64,000 nt of DNA from Megamonas hypermegale (GCF_900187035.1 NZ_LT906446.1:1984001-2048000), one strand, 5' to 3'. Counted from the stretch's first letter, positions 8,083-17,050 are shown. A program made the numbers and translations. The notes: generated by a model not told the origin, from the letters alone.

Positions 8083-10458
8083 ATGATACAGATTTTTGAT
8101 GGTGCTATGGGTACTATGTTACAAAATGCAGGAATGAAAACGGGTGATTGTCCTGAGTATTTAAATATAACAAATCCGAAAATGGTGCAAGATGTACATC
8201 GTGCTTATTTTGAGGCTGGTTCTGATATTATTGAAACGAATACTTTTGGTGCTTCTCGCATTAAATTAGCAGAATATAATTTATCAGATAAGGTTGCAGA
8301 AATTAATACAGCTGCTGTTCAAAATGTAAAAATAGCAACAGCTGGCAAAGCAAAAGTAGCTGGTTCTATGGGGCCTACAGGTGGATTTATAAAACCTTTG
8401 GGAGAGTTGGATTTTGATGAAGTTTATCAAAATTATTATGAACAAGCAAAAGCTTTAGCTACTGCTGGAGCAGATTATATTTTGATTGAAACATGTATTG
8501 AAATTCAAGAAATGCGTGCAGCTTTATTGGCGGCAAAAGATGCTTGTGATTTACCTGTAATTTGCCAATTATCCTTCAGTGAAGATGGACGCACTGTAAC
8601 AGGAACAGACCCTCAGTCAGCAGCTATTATTTTATCAGCAATGGGAGCTGATGTTATCGGTGCAAACTGTTCTTTAGGGCCTGAACAATTAGTGCCGATT
8701 GTCAAAGAATTAGCAGAAAATTGTAGTTGTCCTATCAGTATTCAACCAAATGCTGGTATGCCTCATCTCGTTGATGGAAAAACTGTTTTCCCTATGACGC
8801 CAGAAGATTTTGGCAAATGGGCACCTGAATTAGTAAAAGCTGGTGCTACTTTTATTGGTGGTTGTTGTGGAACTACACCAGCACATATCAAAGCGATTAA
8901 AGAAGCTTTAAAAGGTGTAGTTGAACCTGTTCGCAAAGAGCCAAGCAACGATTTAGCTTTAGCTAGTCGTTCTAAAACAGTATTTATTGGCAAAGATTTA
9001 CCTACACGTTTAATCGGTGAACGCATAAATCCTACAGGACGCAAAAAATTAGCGGCAGAAATAAAAAATGGTTCGTTCATTTCTGTAAAACGTGAAGCGA
9101 TTGAACAAGAACAAGCAGGTGCGCAAATTCTCGATGTAAATATGGGTGTTGCTGGAATCGACCAAGCTGAAGCAATGAAAAAAGCAGTCATGGAAATTTC
9201 TCAACTTGTAAACATTCCATTAGCTATAGATACGAGTGATGCCAAAGCATTAGAAGCAGGGCTAAAAGCATACCCAGGAAGAGCTTTGATAAACTCTGTA
9301 AGTGCTGAACCAGATAGATTAAAATATTTCATTCCTTTAGCAAAACGCTATGGTGCGGCAATTTTGTGCTTGCCTTTATCAGAAGAAGGAATTCCTAAAA
9401 CAGGCAAAGAAAGATTAGCTGTAGTGCAAAAAATTATCGATGAAGCTAAAAAATATGGATTAAAAGATAATAATTTCTTGCTTGATGCTCTCGTCATGAC
9501 AATAGCTACGGATAAAGATGCTTGTAATGAAGTTTTAAATACATTGCGTTTATATCGTAAATATATAGGAGCACCATCAACTATGGGACTCAGTAATATT
9601 TCCTTTGGGCTTCCAAATAGACCACTCATCAATAGTACATTTTTTGCAATGTGCTTAGCGGCTGGTTTAGATGCTCCAATCATGAATCCGTATGATGATT
9701 CTATGCAAAATGCATTATCTGCGGCAAGTGCACTCTTAGGTAAAGACCCAAGCGGTAGAGATTACAGCATAAGCCATTCAGGTCAAAATATTCCTGTAGC
9801 CAAAGCAAAAACTGTAGCTTCGACTGGCGATATTATAGAAGATATAAAAAATGCGATTATCAGTGGAGAAAAAGAAGCTATTGCTGATATGGTGGAAAAA
9901 GCTTTAAATGATGGATATAAACCAAATGAAATAACAGATAAAGCACTTAGTGCAGCGATGAATGTTGTCGGCAAGGATTTTGGTGCGAAGAAAATCTTTT
10001 TACCACAGGTAATGCTTTCAGCTGAAGCGATGAGAGAAGCATTTATTAAAATAAAAGAACGCATTCCTGCTGATAGCATGAGTGACAAAGGTAAAATTGT
10101 CATAGCGACAGTAAAAGGCGATATTCATGATTTGGGTAAAAATATCGTAGCTGCACTGTTAGAAAATAATGGCTATCGTGTCATTGACCTTGGCAAAGAC
10201 GTGGATAAAGAAGATATTATCAAAGCGGCTAAAGAAAATAATGCCGATATGATAGGTCTTTGTTCACTCATGACTACTACTATCACCCAGATTGATGAAG
10301 TTATAGAAGAGCTTAAAAATAGCGATTTCAAGACAAAAGTCATGATTGGCGGTGCCGTAGTAACGAGCGAATACGCCGATAAAGTTGGTGCTGATGCATA
10401 TGCTTCTGATGGTGTTGAAGCGGTAGAACTTGCTAAGAAATTAATCGTGAAAAATTAA
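8083..10458 (+). CDS. metH: Cobalamin-dependent methionine synthase, short form
   Basis: A 791-aa enzyme that methylates homocysteine using 5-methyltetrahydrofolate. Domains in order: homocysteine-binding barrel (about 1-290; zinc Cys in GANCS and GGCCGTTPAH), pterin-binding barrel (about 305-560; GERINPTGRK, DVNMG), cobalamin cap (about 580-660) and B12-binding Rossmann domain (about 665-791; DIHDLGKN, the base-off His motif). The C-terminal activation domain of the E. coli type enzyme (about 1,227 aa) is missing and is encoded by the gene just upstream. Same architecture as the Thermotoga-type enzyme. Start supported by AGAAGGA about 10 nt upstream. Confidence 0.95.
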   Translation: MIQIFDGAMGTMLQNAGMKTGDCPEYLNITNPKMVQDVHRAYFEAGSDIIETNTFGASRIKLAEYNLSDKVAEINTAAVQNVKIATAGKAKVAGSMGPTGGFIKPLGELDFDEVYQNYYEQAKALATAGADYILIETCIEIQEMRAALLAAKDACDLPVICQLSFSEDGRTVTGTDPQSAAIILSAMGADVIGANCSLGPEQLVPIVKELAENCSCPISIQPNAGMPHLVDGKTVFPMTPEDFGKWAPELVKAGATFIGGCCGTTPAHIKAIKEALKGVVEPVRKEPSNDLALASRSKTVFIGKDLPTRLIGERINPTGRKKLAAEIKNGSFISVKREAIEQEQAGAQILDVNMGVAGIDQAEAMKKAVMEISQLVNIPLAIDTSDAKALEAGLKAYPGRALINSVSAEPDRLKYFIPLAKRYGAAILCLPLSEEGIPKTGKERLAVVQKIIDEAKKYGLKDNNFLLDALVMTIATDKDACNEVLNTLRLYRKYIGAPSTMGLSNISFGLPNRPLINSTFFAMCLAAGLDAPIMNPYDDSMQNALSAASALLGKDPSGRDYSISHSGQNIPVAKAKTVASTGDIIEDIKNAIISGEKEAIADMVEKALNDGYKPNEITDKALSAAMNVVGKDFGAKKIFLPQVMLSAEAMREAFIKIKERIPADSMSDKGKIVIATVKGDIHDLGKNIVAALLENNGYRVIDLGKDVDKEDIIKAAKENNADMIGLCSLMTTTITQIDEVIEELKNSDFKTKVMIGGAVVTSEYADKVGADAYASDGVEAVELAKKLIVKN

Positions 10459-10476
10459 TTATTAATATATAGATAG

Positions 10477-10524
10477 AAAAAGAGTTATAACAAATATTTT
10501 TTACTTGTTATAACTCTTTTTTTT
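10477..10524. terminator. Bidirectional intrinsic terminator
   Basis: AAAAGAGTTATAACAA / TTGTTATAACTCTTTT, a 16-bp stem with T-runs on both strands, between convergent metH and the phytase gene. Confidence 0.9.
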
Positions 10525-11488
10525 AATGCGTTTGTAGCCATTTAGACCAGCTTATTTTATAGTTATTATTGTGATTTTCTTTAGCATATTGATAGAATTT
10601 TTTTATCATGGTTGCTTTTTGATTGTAATAAATATCTTTCCAATTATTGGACTTATTTGTATCTACAGTATAAGCAACATAATTTCCGCCGATTAAGTAT
10701 TGACGGTATAATATATCTTTTAACGGAATATCAGGATTTTTTAATATATCATACATTGCCATAAATTCAGTAGTGCGACCAGCACCAGCTTCACAATGAA
10801 AATGAAGCCAAGCATTTGGCGGTAAGTTGCGATATAAATCGATAAATTGGTCAATATATTCTGGTTTTGGCCAAATATGGTCTGTAGTAGTAATGCGAAC
10901 ATAATTTAAACCGTATTTATGCACTAAATCTTTTTCAGTCATAGCTGAATGTACTTTGATTTTATCAGTGGATATCACTTTATCTGAACTGATATTGCCA
11001 ATTTCAATCGTTTTACCTATTTGAGCATTGAGGCGTTGGCGTTCATCTTTAATTATTTCGGATGTAGTTTTATCGATATTTCCCCAATCGTGTAATCCGT
11101 ACCAACTAACAGCTGTATTATCGTTGAAAAAGCCGTGGGTTTCTTGGCGTAAATCAATGATGTAAATATCTTTATCAGTTTGTGTTTTTAAGTATTTGAT
11201 GAGTGATTTAAATTGCTTAGGTGAAAACTGAGCACTACCTGAAATATCAAGCTCATAAAGACCTTTGCGCGATGGAATGTAATTGCTATCTAAATCGTAT
11301 TTATCTGACATTTTTTGAAAATTTGATTTAGATGTGCGAAAATTACGCGGCATATTTGTATTATCTTCCACATCGTTTCGCCAAATATAGCCATTATAAT
11401 TTGTCTCTTGAGCGTAGGCAATATTACAAAGTAATAATGTGATGAGTGCCAATAAAATAAATTTTTTAGAAAGCATAGATGATGTCAT
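10523..11488 (-). CDS. Exported PTP-like inositol polyphosphate phosphatase (phytase family)
   Basis: A 321-aa protein with a signal peptide (hydrophobic residues about 8-24, AYA cleavage motif). The cysteine-phosphatase signature HCEAGAGRT (HCX5R) lies near residue 228, and DHIWP earlier in the chain matches the general-acid loop of PTP-like phytases. This is the family of Selenomonas ruminantium PhyA, whose signature is almost identical. Likely role: periplasmic or surface release of phosphate from inositol phosphates. It stands alone, convergent with metH. AAAGGAG lies 7 nt before the ATG. Substrate specificity is inferred from the family only. Confidence 0.88.
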   Translation of the reverse strand: MTSSMLSKKFILLALITLLLCNIAYAQETNYNGYIWRNDVEDNTNMPRNFRTSKSNFQKMSDKYDLDSNYIPSRKGLYELDISGSAQFSPKQFKSLIKYLKTQTDKDIYIIDLRQETHGFFNDNTAVSWYGLHDWGNIDKTTSEIIKDERQRLNAQIGKTIEIGNISSDKVISTDKIKVHSAMTEKDLVHKYGLNYVRITTTDHIWPKPEYIDQFIDLYRNLPPNAWLHFHCEAGAGRTTEFMAMYDILKNPDIPLKDILYRQYLIGGNYVAYTVDTNKSNNWKDIYYNQKATMIKKFYQYAKENHNNNYKISWSKWLQTH

Positions 11489-11540
11489 GAAATCACTCCT
11501 TTTAGTATATATGAATTTAACCTCATTATACCATGGACGA

Positions 11541-12422
11541 TTATAAACATTGCTTATTTTTTAGAAAAAAACTTTTGATGAAATCCATAAAACGGCGCGA
11601 AGCAAGTGACATTGTATGTTCATTTTTCCAAGCAAGTGCTACAGGTCGCATGGGTTTTTCTTTTATTGGTCTAATTTGTAAGCCTTTTTCAAAACCATTT
11701 AAAACAAGGCTGTACATTGCCGATACCCCAAGTCCTTGTCTGACCATGGCTAAGATAGAATAATCATCATATACTTCATATTCAATCTGTGGTGTTTGAT
11801 TTATTTTTTGAAAAGCATTCATTATGACGCTATAATCACCTTCATCAAGTAAAATAAATGGTTCACTGGCAAGTTGTTTTAGTGAAATACTTTTATATTC
11901 GATGAGTGAATGATTAGGTGGCAGTACAGCTAACAGTTCATCTTCATAGAGTATTTCTACCTTTATACCTTTTACAGCGTTGCTATTTACAAAGCCAAAG
12001 TCTACAATTTCTGTCTGCACCCATTTTTGAATGCTGGTATAATCTCCTTGTTTTAAGATGAAATTTACACCGGGATAAATTTTTTTAAATTGCTTCATTA
12101 ATTGAGGTAAGATATTACGGCTCACACTGGTAAAAGTCCCAATGCGAATAATACTATTTTCTAATCCAGTTAGTTCTTTTTGTTTTTGTTTTAAAGCACA
12201 TTCCGCACGGTAAATAGATTGAAGATATGGTAAAAATTCTTTTCCATCAGAAGTTAGAGTTATACCGTCTTTTTTGCGGTCAATTAAGATAACGCCTAAT
12301 TCTTGCTCAAGTGATTTTATCGTTTGGCTTATTGCGCTTTGTGAATAACCGATTTGTTTAGCGACTTTTGTAAAACTTGTGAGTTCAATAACTTTGCAAA
12401 AAATACCGTAACGTGATATCAT
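11541..12422 (-). CDS. LysR family transcriptional regulator
   Basis: A 293-aa regulator with an N-terminal winged helix-turn-helix (FTKVAKQIGYSQSAISQTIKSLEQELGV) and a periplasmic-binding-protein-like effector domain. It is divergently transcribed from azlCD with about 110 bp between, so it most likely controls that branched-chain amino acid exporter. The effector cannot be told from sequence. I chose the ATG at 12422, with GGAGGA 4 nt upstream; an in-frame ATG at 12434 has no ribosome site. Confidence 0.88.
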   Translation of the reverse strand: MISRYGIFCKVIELTSFTKVAKQIGYSQSAISQTIKSLEQELGVILIDRKKDGITLTSDGKEFLPYLQSIYRAECALKQKQKELTGLENSIIRIGTFTSVSRNILPQLMKQFKKIYPGVNFILKQGDYTSIQKWVQTEIVDFGFVNSNAVKGIKVEILYEDELLAVLPPNHSLIEYKSISLKQLASEPFILLDEGDYSVIMNAFQKINQTPQIEYEVYDDYSILAMVRQGLGVSAMYSLVLNGFEKGLQIRPIKEKPMRPVALAWKNEHTMSLASRRFMDFIKSFFLKNKQCL

Positions 12423-12531
12423 GTTTTCCTCCATTAGTATTACTTATGAAGTCATTATAAATATTCGTTTTCTTTATGTAAATAAGGTTGTTATAATAAT
12501 TAATGCAAAATATGAAAAAAGGAGAGATTTC

Positions 12532-13269
12532 ATGTATCAGAATTTGTCTGATAACAAACAAGTATTTAAAGAAGGTATGCGAGATGGTATTCCTATTGCC
12601 TTGGGATATCTAGCTGTTTCTTTTTCTTTGGGGATTGCTGCTAAAAATGCTGGATTATCTGCGTTTCAAGGTTTTTTTGCCAGTATTTTGACGAATGCTT
12701 CTGCAGGTGAATATGCAGGTTTTACAGTGATTGCTACTATGGCTACATATTTAGAAATGTTTCTTGTCATTTTGATTGCTAACTCACGTTATTTAATAAT
12801 GAGTTGTGCTTTAAGTCAGCGTATGCATCCAGATACGCCGTGGTATCATCGTCTTTTAATTGGTTTTGATATTACAGATGAACTTTTTGCAATAACGATT
12901 GCACGCCCTGGATATCTTAATCCATTTTATACTTATGGAGCAATGCTTGTCACAATGCCATGTTGGTCTATTGGAACAGCACTTGGTATTATTGCAGGTA
13001 ATTTACTTTCTGTAAGTTTAGTCAGCGCATTTAGCGTAGCATTATATGGTATGTTTTTAGCTGTAATAATTCCTCCAGCACATCAAAATAAAACAATTGG
13101 TTTATTTGTGCTTATAAGTTTTGTAGCAAGTTATATTGCCAATTATTTACCATATGTTTGTAATTTATCTGATGCTACACGCATAATATTACTTACTGTT
13201 ATATTAGCTTCAGTTGCAGCAATTTTATTCCCAATAAAACAAGAGGAGAAGGCACATAATGAGCAATAG
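12532..13269 (+). CDS. azlC: AzlC family branched-chain amino acid exporter, large subunit
   Basis: A 245-aa polytopic membrane protein with the AzlC signature near the N-terminus (GIPIALGYLAVSFSLGIAAK) and several further membrane segments. AzlC with the small AzlD protein exports branched-chain amino acids and analogues in Bacillus. The ATG at 12532 has AAGGAG 7 nt upstream; the open frame back to 12421 crosses the intergenic region. The azlD start overlaps its end by 11 bp. Confidence 0.92.
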   Translation: MYQNLSDNKQVFKEGMRDGIPIALGYLAVSFSLGIAAKNAGLSAFQGFFASILTNASAGEYAGFTVIATMATYLEMFLVILIANSRYLIMSCALSQRMHPDTPWYHRLLIGFDITDELFAITIARPGYLNPFYTYGAMLVTMPCWSIGTALGIIAGNLLSVSLVSAFSVALYGMFLAVIIPPAHQNKTIGLFVLISFVASYIANYLPYVCNLSDATRIILLTVILASVAAILFPIKQEEKAHNEQ

Positions 13270-13570
13270 TGAAATTTATATTTATATACTTATAATGGCT
13301 GGCGTGAGTATGGCCATTCGTGTTTTGCCACTTACTTTAATTCAAAAACAGATAAAAAGTCGTTTTATACAATCTTTCTTGTATTATGTACCGTATATTA
13401 CATTAGCTGTCATGACTTTTCCAGCGATAATAAATGCGACACAAAGTCCTTTTTCAGGAGCATTAGCATTAGTTGTAGGTATTATAACAGCATGGTTTGG
13501 AGCAAGTTTATTTCAAGTCGCTGTATCGTGTTGTTGTAGTGTATTTATTTTGGAATTATTTATTTTGTAA
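13259..13570 (+). CDS. azlD: AzlD family branched-chain amino acid exporter, small subunit
   Basis: A 103-aa protein with about four membrane segments and the conserved MAIRVLPLTLI and FLYYVPYITLAVMTFPAI blocks of AzlD. The gene overlaps azlC and is translationally coupled to it. Followed by a strong terminator. Confidence 0.92.
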   Translation: MSNSEIYIYILIMAGVSMAIRVLPLTLIQKQIKSRFIQSFLYYVPYITLAVMTFPAIINATQSPFSGALALVVGIITAWFGASLFQVAVSCCCSVFILELFIL

Positions 13571-13584
13571 TTTATATGAATAAA

Positions 13585-13628
13585 AAAGCTGTAATAAATT
13601 GAGCTAGCTCAATTTATTACAGCTTTTT
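13585..13628. terminator. Bidirectional intrinsic terminator
   Basis: AAAGCTGTAATAAATTGAG and its complement, separated by CTAG, followed by a T-run. It lies between convergent azlD and the pfkA-like gene. Confidence 0.9.
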
Positions 13629-13653
13629 ATCTTTAAACGCATAATATTTGTTC

Positions 13654-14619
13654 TCAATAAGAGATGATTTCTGCAAGATGTTTTAAGTCTTCTGGATAAA
13701 CTTTTTTATTGGTTACAGCATCACGTAAATCAACGCTTACGATTTGTCCTTTATTTAAACCAAATACAATACCATATAAACCAGATATAGCAGCAAGTGC
13801 AGCCTGTTCACCTAAAACACTAGCAAACACACGGTCATTAGCTGTTGGAGAACCACCGCGTTGTACTAAACCTAAAGTAGTTAAACGAGTAGAAACACCT
13901 GTTTTTTCTTGTAATTCTTTAGCTAAAGCTTGCATATCACCTACGCCTTCAGAAGCTAAAATTACGAGATAAGTTTTACCTTCGTCATGTAATTTTTTAG
14001 CTTTAGCAACGACTTTTTCTTGATCGTATTCATCATCTGGAACGATTACCATATTTCCGCCGCCGGCAACTGCTGTATATGTAGCGAGCCAGCCGTATTT
14101 GTTACCCATTACTTCTAAGATGAAAATACGATGATGTGCTGCTGCAGTATCTCTTATTTTATTGATAGCTTCCAAAATTGTGTTAGCTGCTGTGTCACAG
14201 CCAATAGCATAATCTGTACCCCAAATATCATTTTCAATAGTTGCAGGGATACCAATAACAGGAAAACCAGTTTCTCTAGCAAATTCTTCAGCACCACGTA
14301 AGCTACCATCACCACCGATGACGATAAGTGCATCTATATCACGTTTTTTTAGATTTTCATAAGCTGTTTGGCGTCCTTCTTTTGTGTACCAGCGTTTGCA
14401 AAAACTAGTACCAAGGAAAGTACCACCACGTTGAATTATATCAGCTACGGAAATAGAAGATAATTCTTCCATATTATCATCAACTAATCCACGATATCCA
14501 TCATAGACGCCCCAAACGCGAGAACCATTGCTAAGTATTGTACGAACAACAGCTCTAATAGCGGCATTCATGCCAGGTGCATCTGTACCACTAGTCAATA
14601 CAGCTATATTTTTATCCAT
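13654..14619 (-). CDS. 6-phosphofructokinase family protein with altered sugar-phosphate site
   Basis: A 321-aa member of the PfkA family with the usual length and fold blocks: LTSGTDAPGMNAAIRAV, GGTFLGTS, IGGDGS (ATP site), TIENDIWGTD, EVMGNKYGWLA and LGLVQRGGSP. Compared with E. coli PfkA (by eye), the catalytic Asp of TIDND is Glu, the Arg of EVMGR is Asn, the His of LGHIQRGG is Leu, the Arg72 region (SARF) reads TSFC, and the first SGGD glycine is Thr. Asp129, Arg243 and Arg252 equivalents are kept. It may be a weakly active paralogue or act on another phosphorylated substrate, so I give no symbol. Start at 14619 (AGGAGG 9 nt upstream); the open frame to 14655 is spurious. Confidence 0.85.
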   Translation of the reverse strand: MDKNIAVLTSGTDAPGMNAAIRAVVRTILSNGSRVWGVYDGYRGLVDDNMEELSSISVADIIQRGGTFLGTSFCKRWYTKEGRQTAYENLKKRDIDALIVIGGDGSLRGAEEFARETGFPVIGIPATIENDIWGTDYAIGCDTAANTILEAINKIRDTAAAHHRIFILEVMGNKYGWLATYTAVAGGGNMVIVPDDEYDQEKVVAKAKKLHDEGKTYLVILASEGVGDMQALAKELQEKTGVSTRLTTLGLVQRGGSPTANDRVFASVLGEQAALAAISGLYGIVFGLNKGQIVSVDLRDAVTNKKVYPEDLKHLAEIISY

Positions 14620-14775
14620 AAATAAAACCCTCCTAAAATTTTTCCAAAACATCAATATAAATCTATAAAAAAACTCTATTTTATGATTATTTCGCTAGAT
14701 GGTATACAAAATCCTTTTAAATCTTATGCTAATCTTGACAAGTAAAGCAATATAATGATAAATTTTATTTTAGAA

Positions 14776-14850
14776 ACTGTGTAACTGACGGAAGTGGAAT
14801 TAACTACATGAAGCACAGTAGATTATCAGCCGACCGTCTGGGCAAAATAT
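14776..14850 (+). ncRNA. ZTP (pfl) riboswitch upstream of AICAR transformylase
   Basis: The leader has an ACTGTG/CACAGT stem (14776-14781 with 14814-14819) enclosing TAACTGACGGAA and a small GTGG/CTAC hairpin. It is followed by a second domain, GCCGACCGTCTGGGCA, which matches the highly conserved 3' CCGCCUGGGCA of the ZTP riboswitch. Known ligand: the AICAR-derived alarmone ZTP, which accumulates when 10-formyl-tetrahydrofolate is short; the downstream gene uses exactly that cofactor. I see no T-run hairpin before the gene, so control may be translational. Confidence 0.88.
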
Positions 14851-14887
14851 ATTAATTTATCAATTTACTTACAGGAGGAAATCGTAA

Positions 14888-16063
14888 ATGAATTCTATGG
14901 AATTAAAGTACGGATGTAACCCTAATCAAAAACCAGCACGTGTGTATATGAAAGATGGACAAGATTTACCATTTACAGTTTTAAATGGCAAACCAGGATA
15001 TATTAATCTTTTAGATGCTTTTAATAGCTGGCAATTGGTTCGTGAATTGCGTGAAGCTACAGGTTTACCAGCAGCAGCTTCATTTAAACATGTAAGCCCA
15101 GCAGGTGCTGCTGTTGCTGTGCCATTATCTGATACTTTAAAGAAAATGTATTTTGTTGAAGGTGTAGAACTCACACCTATGGCTACAGCTTATATTCGCG
15201 CTCGTGGTGCAGACCGTATGTCTTCTTATGGTGATTTCGCTGCACTTTCTGATGAATGCGATGCTGCTACAGCTCGTTTCTTAGCTCGTGAAGTATCCGA
15301 TGGTATCATTGCTCCATCTTACAGCGCTGAAGCTTTAGAAATCTTAAAGACAAAACGCAAAGGTAATTATCTTGTAATTCAGATGAATCCTGATTACAAA
15401 GCACCAGAACTTGAAACAAAAGAAGTATTCGGTGTTACTTTTGAACAAAAACGCAACGATATTAAAATCACAGAAGAATTATTCAACAATGTACCTACTA
15501 AAAACAAAGAAATTCCAGAAGCTGCAAAACGTGATTTACTCATATCATTGATTACACTTAAATATACACAATCAAATTCCGTATGTTATGCAAAAGATGG
15601 ACAGGCTATCGGTATTGGTGCAGGTCAACAATCTCGTGTACATTGTACTCGTCTTGCTGGTAATAAAGCAGATATTTGGCATTTACGTCAAGCACCACAA
15701 GTATTGAACTTACCATTTAAACCAGATGTTCGCCGTCCAGACCGCGATAATGCAATTGATGTATATATCTCCGATGAATATATGGATTTACTCGGTGGCG
15801 ATGATTGGAAACGCGTATTCACAGAAAAACCACCAGTATTTACTAAAGAAGAAAAAGAAGCTTGGCTTGCTAAAGTAAAAGGCGTATCTCTCGGTTCTGA
15901 TGCGTTCTTCCCATTTGGCGATAATATCGAACGTGCTCATAAATCCGGTGTAGAATTTGTTGCACAAAGTGGCGGTTCTATTCGTGATGATAATGTTATT
16001 GAAACTTGTGATAAATACAATATGGCAATGGCATTTGTTGGAATTCGTTTATTCCATCATTAA
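14888..16063 (+). CDS. Stand-alone phosphoribosylaminoimidazolecarboxamide (AICAR) formyltransferase
   Basis: A 391-aa protein corresponding only to the AICAR transformylase half of PurH. It carries FKHVSPAGAAVAVPL (the Lys-His catalytic pair), YTQSNSVCYAKDGQAIGIGAGQQSR and AQSGGSIRDD. The N-terminal IMP cyclohydrolase domain is absent, so IMP closure must come from another protein not in this window. It transfers a formyl group from 10-formyl-THF to AICAR in purine synthesis. AGGAGG lies 9 nt before the ATG, and a ZTP riboswitch precedes it. Codon use is more biased than in its neighbours, suggesting high expression. Confidence 0.93.
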   Translation: MNSMELKYGCNPNQKPARVYMKDGQDLPFTVLNGKPGYINLLDAFNSWQLVRELREATGLPAAASFKHVSPAGAAVAVPLSDTLKKMYFVEGVELTPMATAYIRARGADRMSSYGDFAALSDECDAATARFLAREVSDGIIAPSYSAEALEILKTKRKGNYLVIQMNPDYKAPELETKEVFGVTFEQKRNDIKITEELFNNVPTKNKEIPEAAKRDLLISLITLKYTQSNSVCYAKDGQAIGIGAGQQSRVHCTRLAGNKADIWHLRQAPQVLNLPFKPDVRRPDRDNAIDVYISDEYMDLLGGDDWKRVFTEKPPVFTKEEKEAWLAKVKGVSLGSDAFFPFGDNIERAHKSGVEFVAQSGGSIRDDNVIETCDKYNMAMAFVGIRLFHH

Positions 16064-16072
16064 TATTAAAAT

Positions 16073-16104
16073 AAAAGGTTGAGGCTTTAAGCTTCAACCT
16101 TTTT
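16073..16104. terminator. Bidirectional intrinsic terminator
   Basis: AAAAGGTTGA / TCAACCTTTT with inner GCTTTAAGC, followed by Ts, between convergent genes. Confidence 0.88.
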
Positions 16105-16114
16105 TCGTTATAAA

Positions 16115-16894
16115 TTATAAATTGTACATATGATTTAAAGGCCCACTGCCTTTACCTAAATTTAAATTGGCTTTTAAAGCTCCTGTGATGTAATCTTTGG
16201 CATTTTGAATGCTTGTTACAAGGTCATGTCCAGCGGCAAGATTAGAAGCAATAGCAGAAGAAAGTGTGCAGCCCGTTCCATGTGTATTAGGATTATCTAT
16301 GCGTTCTCCTTTAAACCAATGAATAGAACCATTGTCCCAAAGTAAATCATCAGCACAATCTTCTAAATGACCGCCTTTAATTAAAATAGCTGTAGGAATT
16401 TTTTTGAAAATAGTTTCAGCGGCTTTAATGCAATCTTCCTTAGTCTTTATAGGAAAATTACATAAAACTTCTGCCTCAGCTAAGTTTGGAGTTATGACTG
16501 TAGCGAGTGGTAATAATTTTTCAATCAAAGTATTAGCAGCATCTTCTTCCATCAAACGACTGCCAGCAGTAGAAACCATTACTGGGTCAGCTACTATATT
16601 TTTAGCTTTGTATTCAATTAATTTATTAGCAATTGTTTTTATGATATCTTTATTAGCTACCATACCAATTTTTACAGCATCAGGATTAATATCTTTAAAG
16701 ATACAATCAAGTTGTAGTCCCATAAATTTTGCATCTGTTTCTAAAATACCATAAACGCCCGTAGTATTTTGTGCAGTTAAAGCGGTGATGGCACTCATAG
16801 CATACATTTTATGTGCTGTTATAGTTTTTATATCAGCTTGAATACCAGCCCCACCACTACAATCTGAACCAGCAATTGTTAAAACTTTTTTCAT
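16115..16894 (-). CDS. thiD: Hydroxymethylpyrimidine/phosphomethylpyrimidine kinase
   Basis: A 259-aa ribokinase-fold kinase of the ThiD family. It begins TIAGSDCSGGAGIQADIKT and has VADPVMVSTAGSRL, LIKGGHL and the anion-hole block NTHGTGCTLSSAIA. It phosphorylates HMP and HMP-P for thiamine synthesis or salvage; a pyridoxal kinase role is possible for this family. It stands alone, with no TPP riboswitch visible upstream. Start supported by a TGAGG sequence 7-8 nt upstream. Confidence 0.9.
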   Translation of the reverse strand: MKKVLTIAGSDCSGGAGIQADIKTITAHKMYAMSAITALTAQNTTGVYGILETDAKFMGLQLDCIFKDINPDAVKIGMVANKDIIKTIANKLIEYKAKNIVADPVMVSTAGSRLMEEDAANTLIEKLLPLATVITPNLAEAEVLCNFPIKTKEDCIKAAETIFKKIPTAILIKGGHLEDCADDLLWDNGSIHWFKGERIDNPNTHGTGCTLSSAIASNLAAGHDLVTSIQNAKDYITGALKANLNLGKGSGPLNHMYNL

Positions 16895-16985
16895 AATATT
16901 ACCTCACTTATATATAATTCTTCCTATTGTTAATTAATTGATAAGCAAGTTCATTTTATAATATTTTTATTTTACCTGCAAAATT

Positions 16986-17012
16986 TTTCAGCTTCTTTTC
17001 AGAAATATTCAG
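16986..17012 (+). repeat. Three short TTTCAG-type direct repeats before an ArnT-like gene
   Basis: TTTCAG at 16986-16991, TTTCAG at 16997-17002 and ATTCAG at 17007-17012, i.e. 11- and 10-bp periods. This spacing is typical of OmpR/PhoB-type response-regulator sites. No clear sigma-A promoter is positioned behind them, so the role is uncertain. Confidence 0.35.
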
Positions 17013-17050
17013 TAGTATTTTTTTAGAATAAGACAGGAGGATTAATAGAT

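Noticed and set aside
8763-9191. 142-codon open frame on the minus strand inside metH
   Set aside because: Antisense shadow of a conserved coding region, with no ribosome site and low-complexity product; the same applies to 9348-9683 and 9783-10103.
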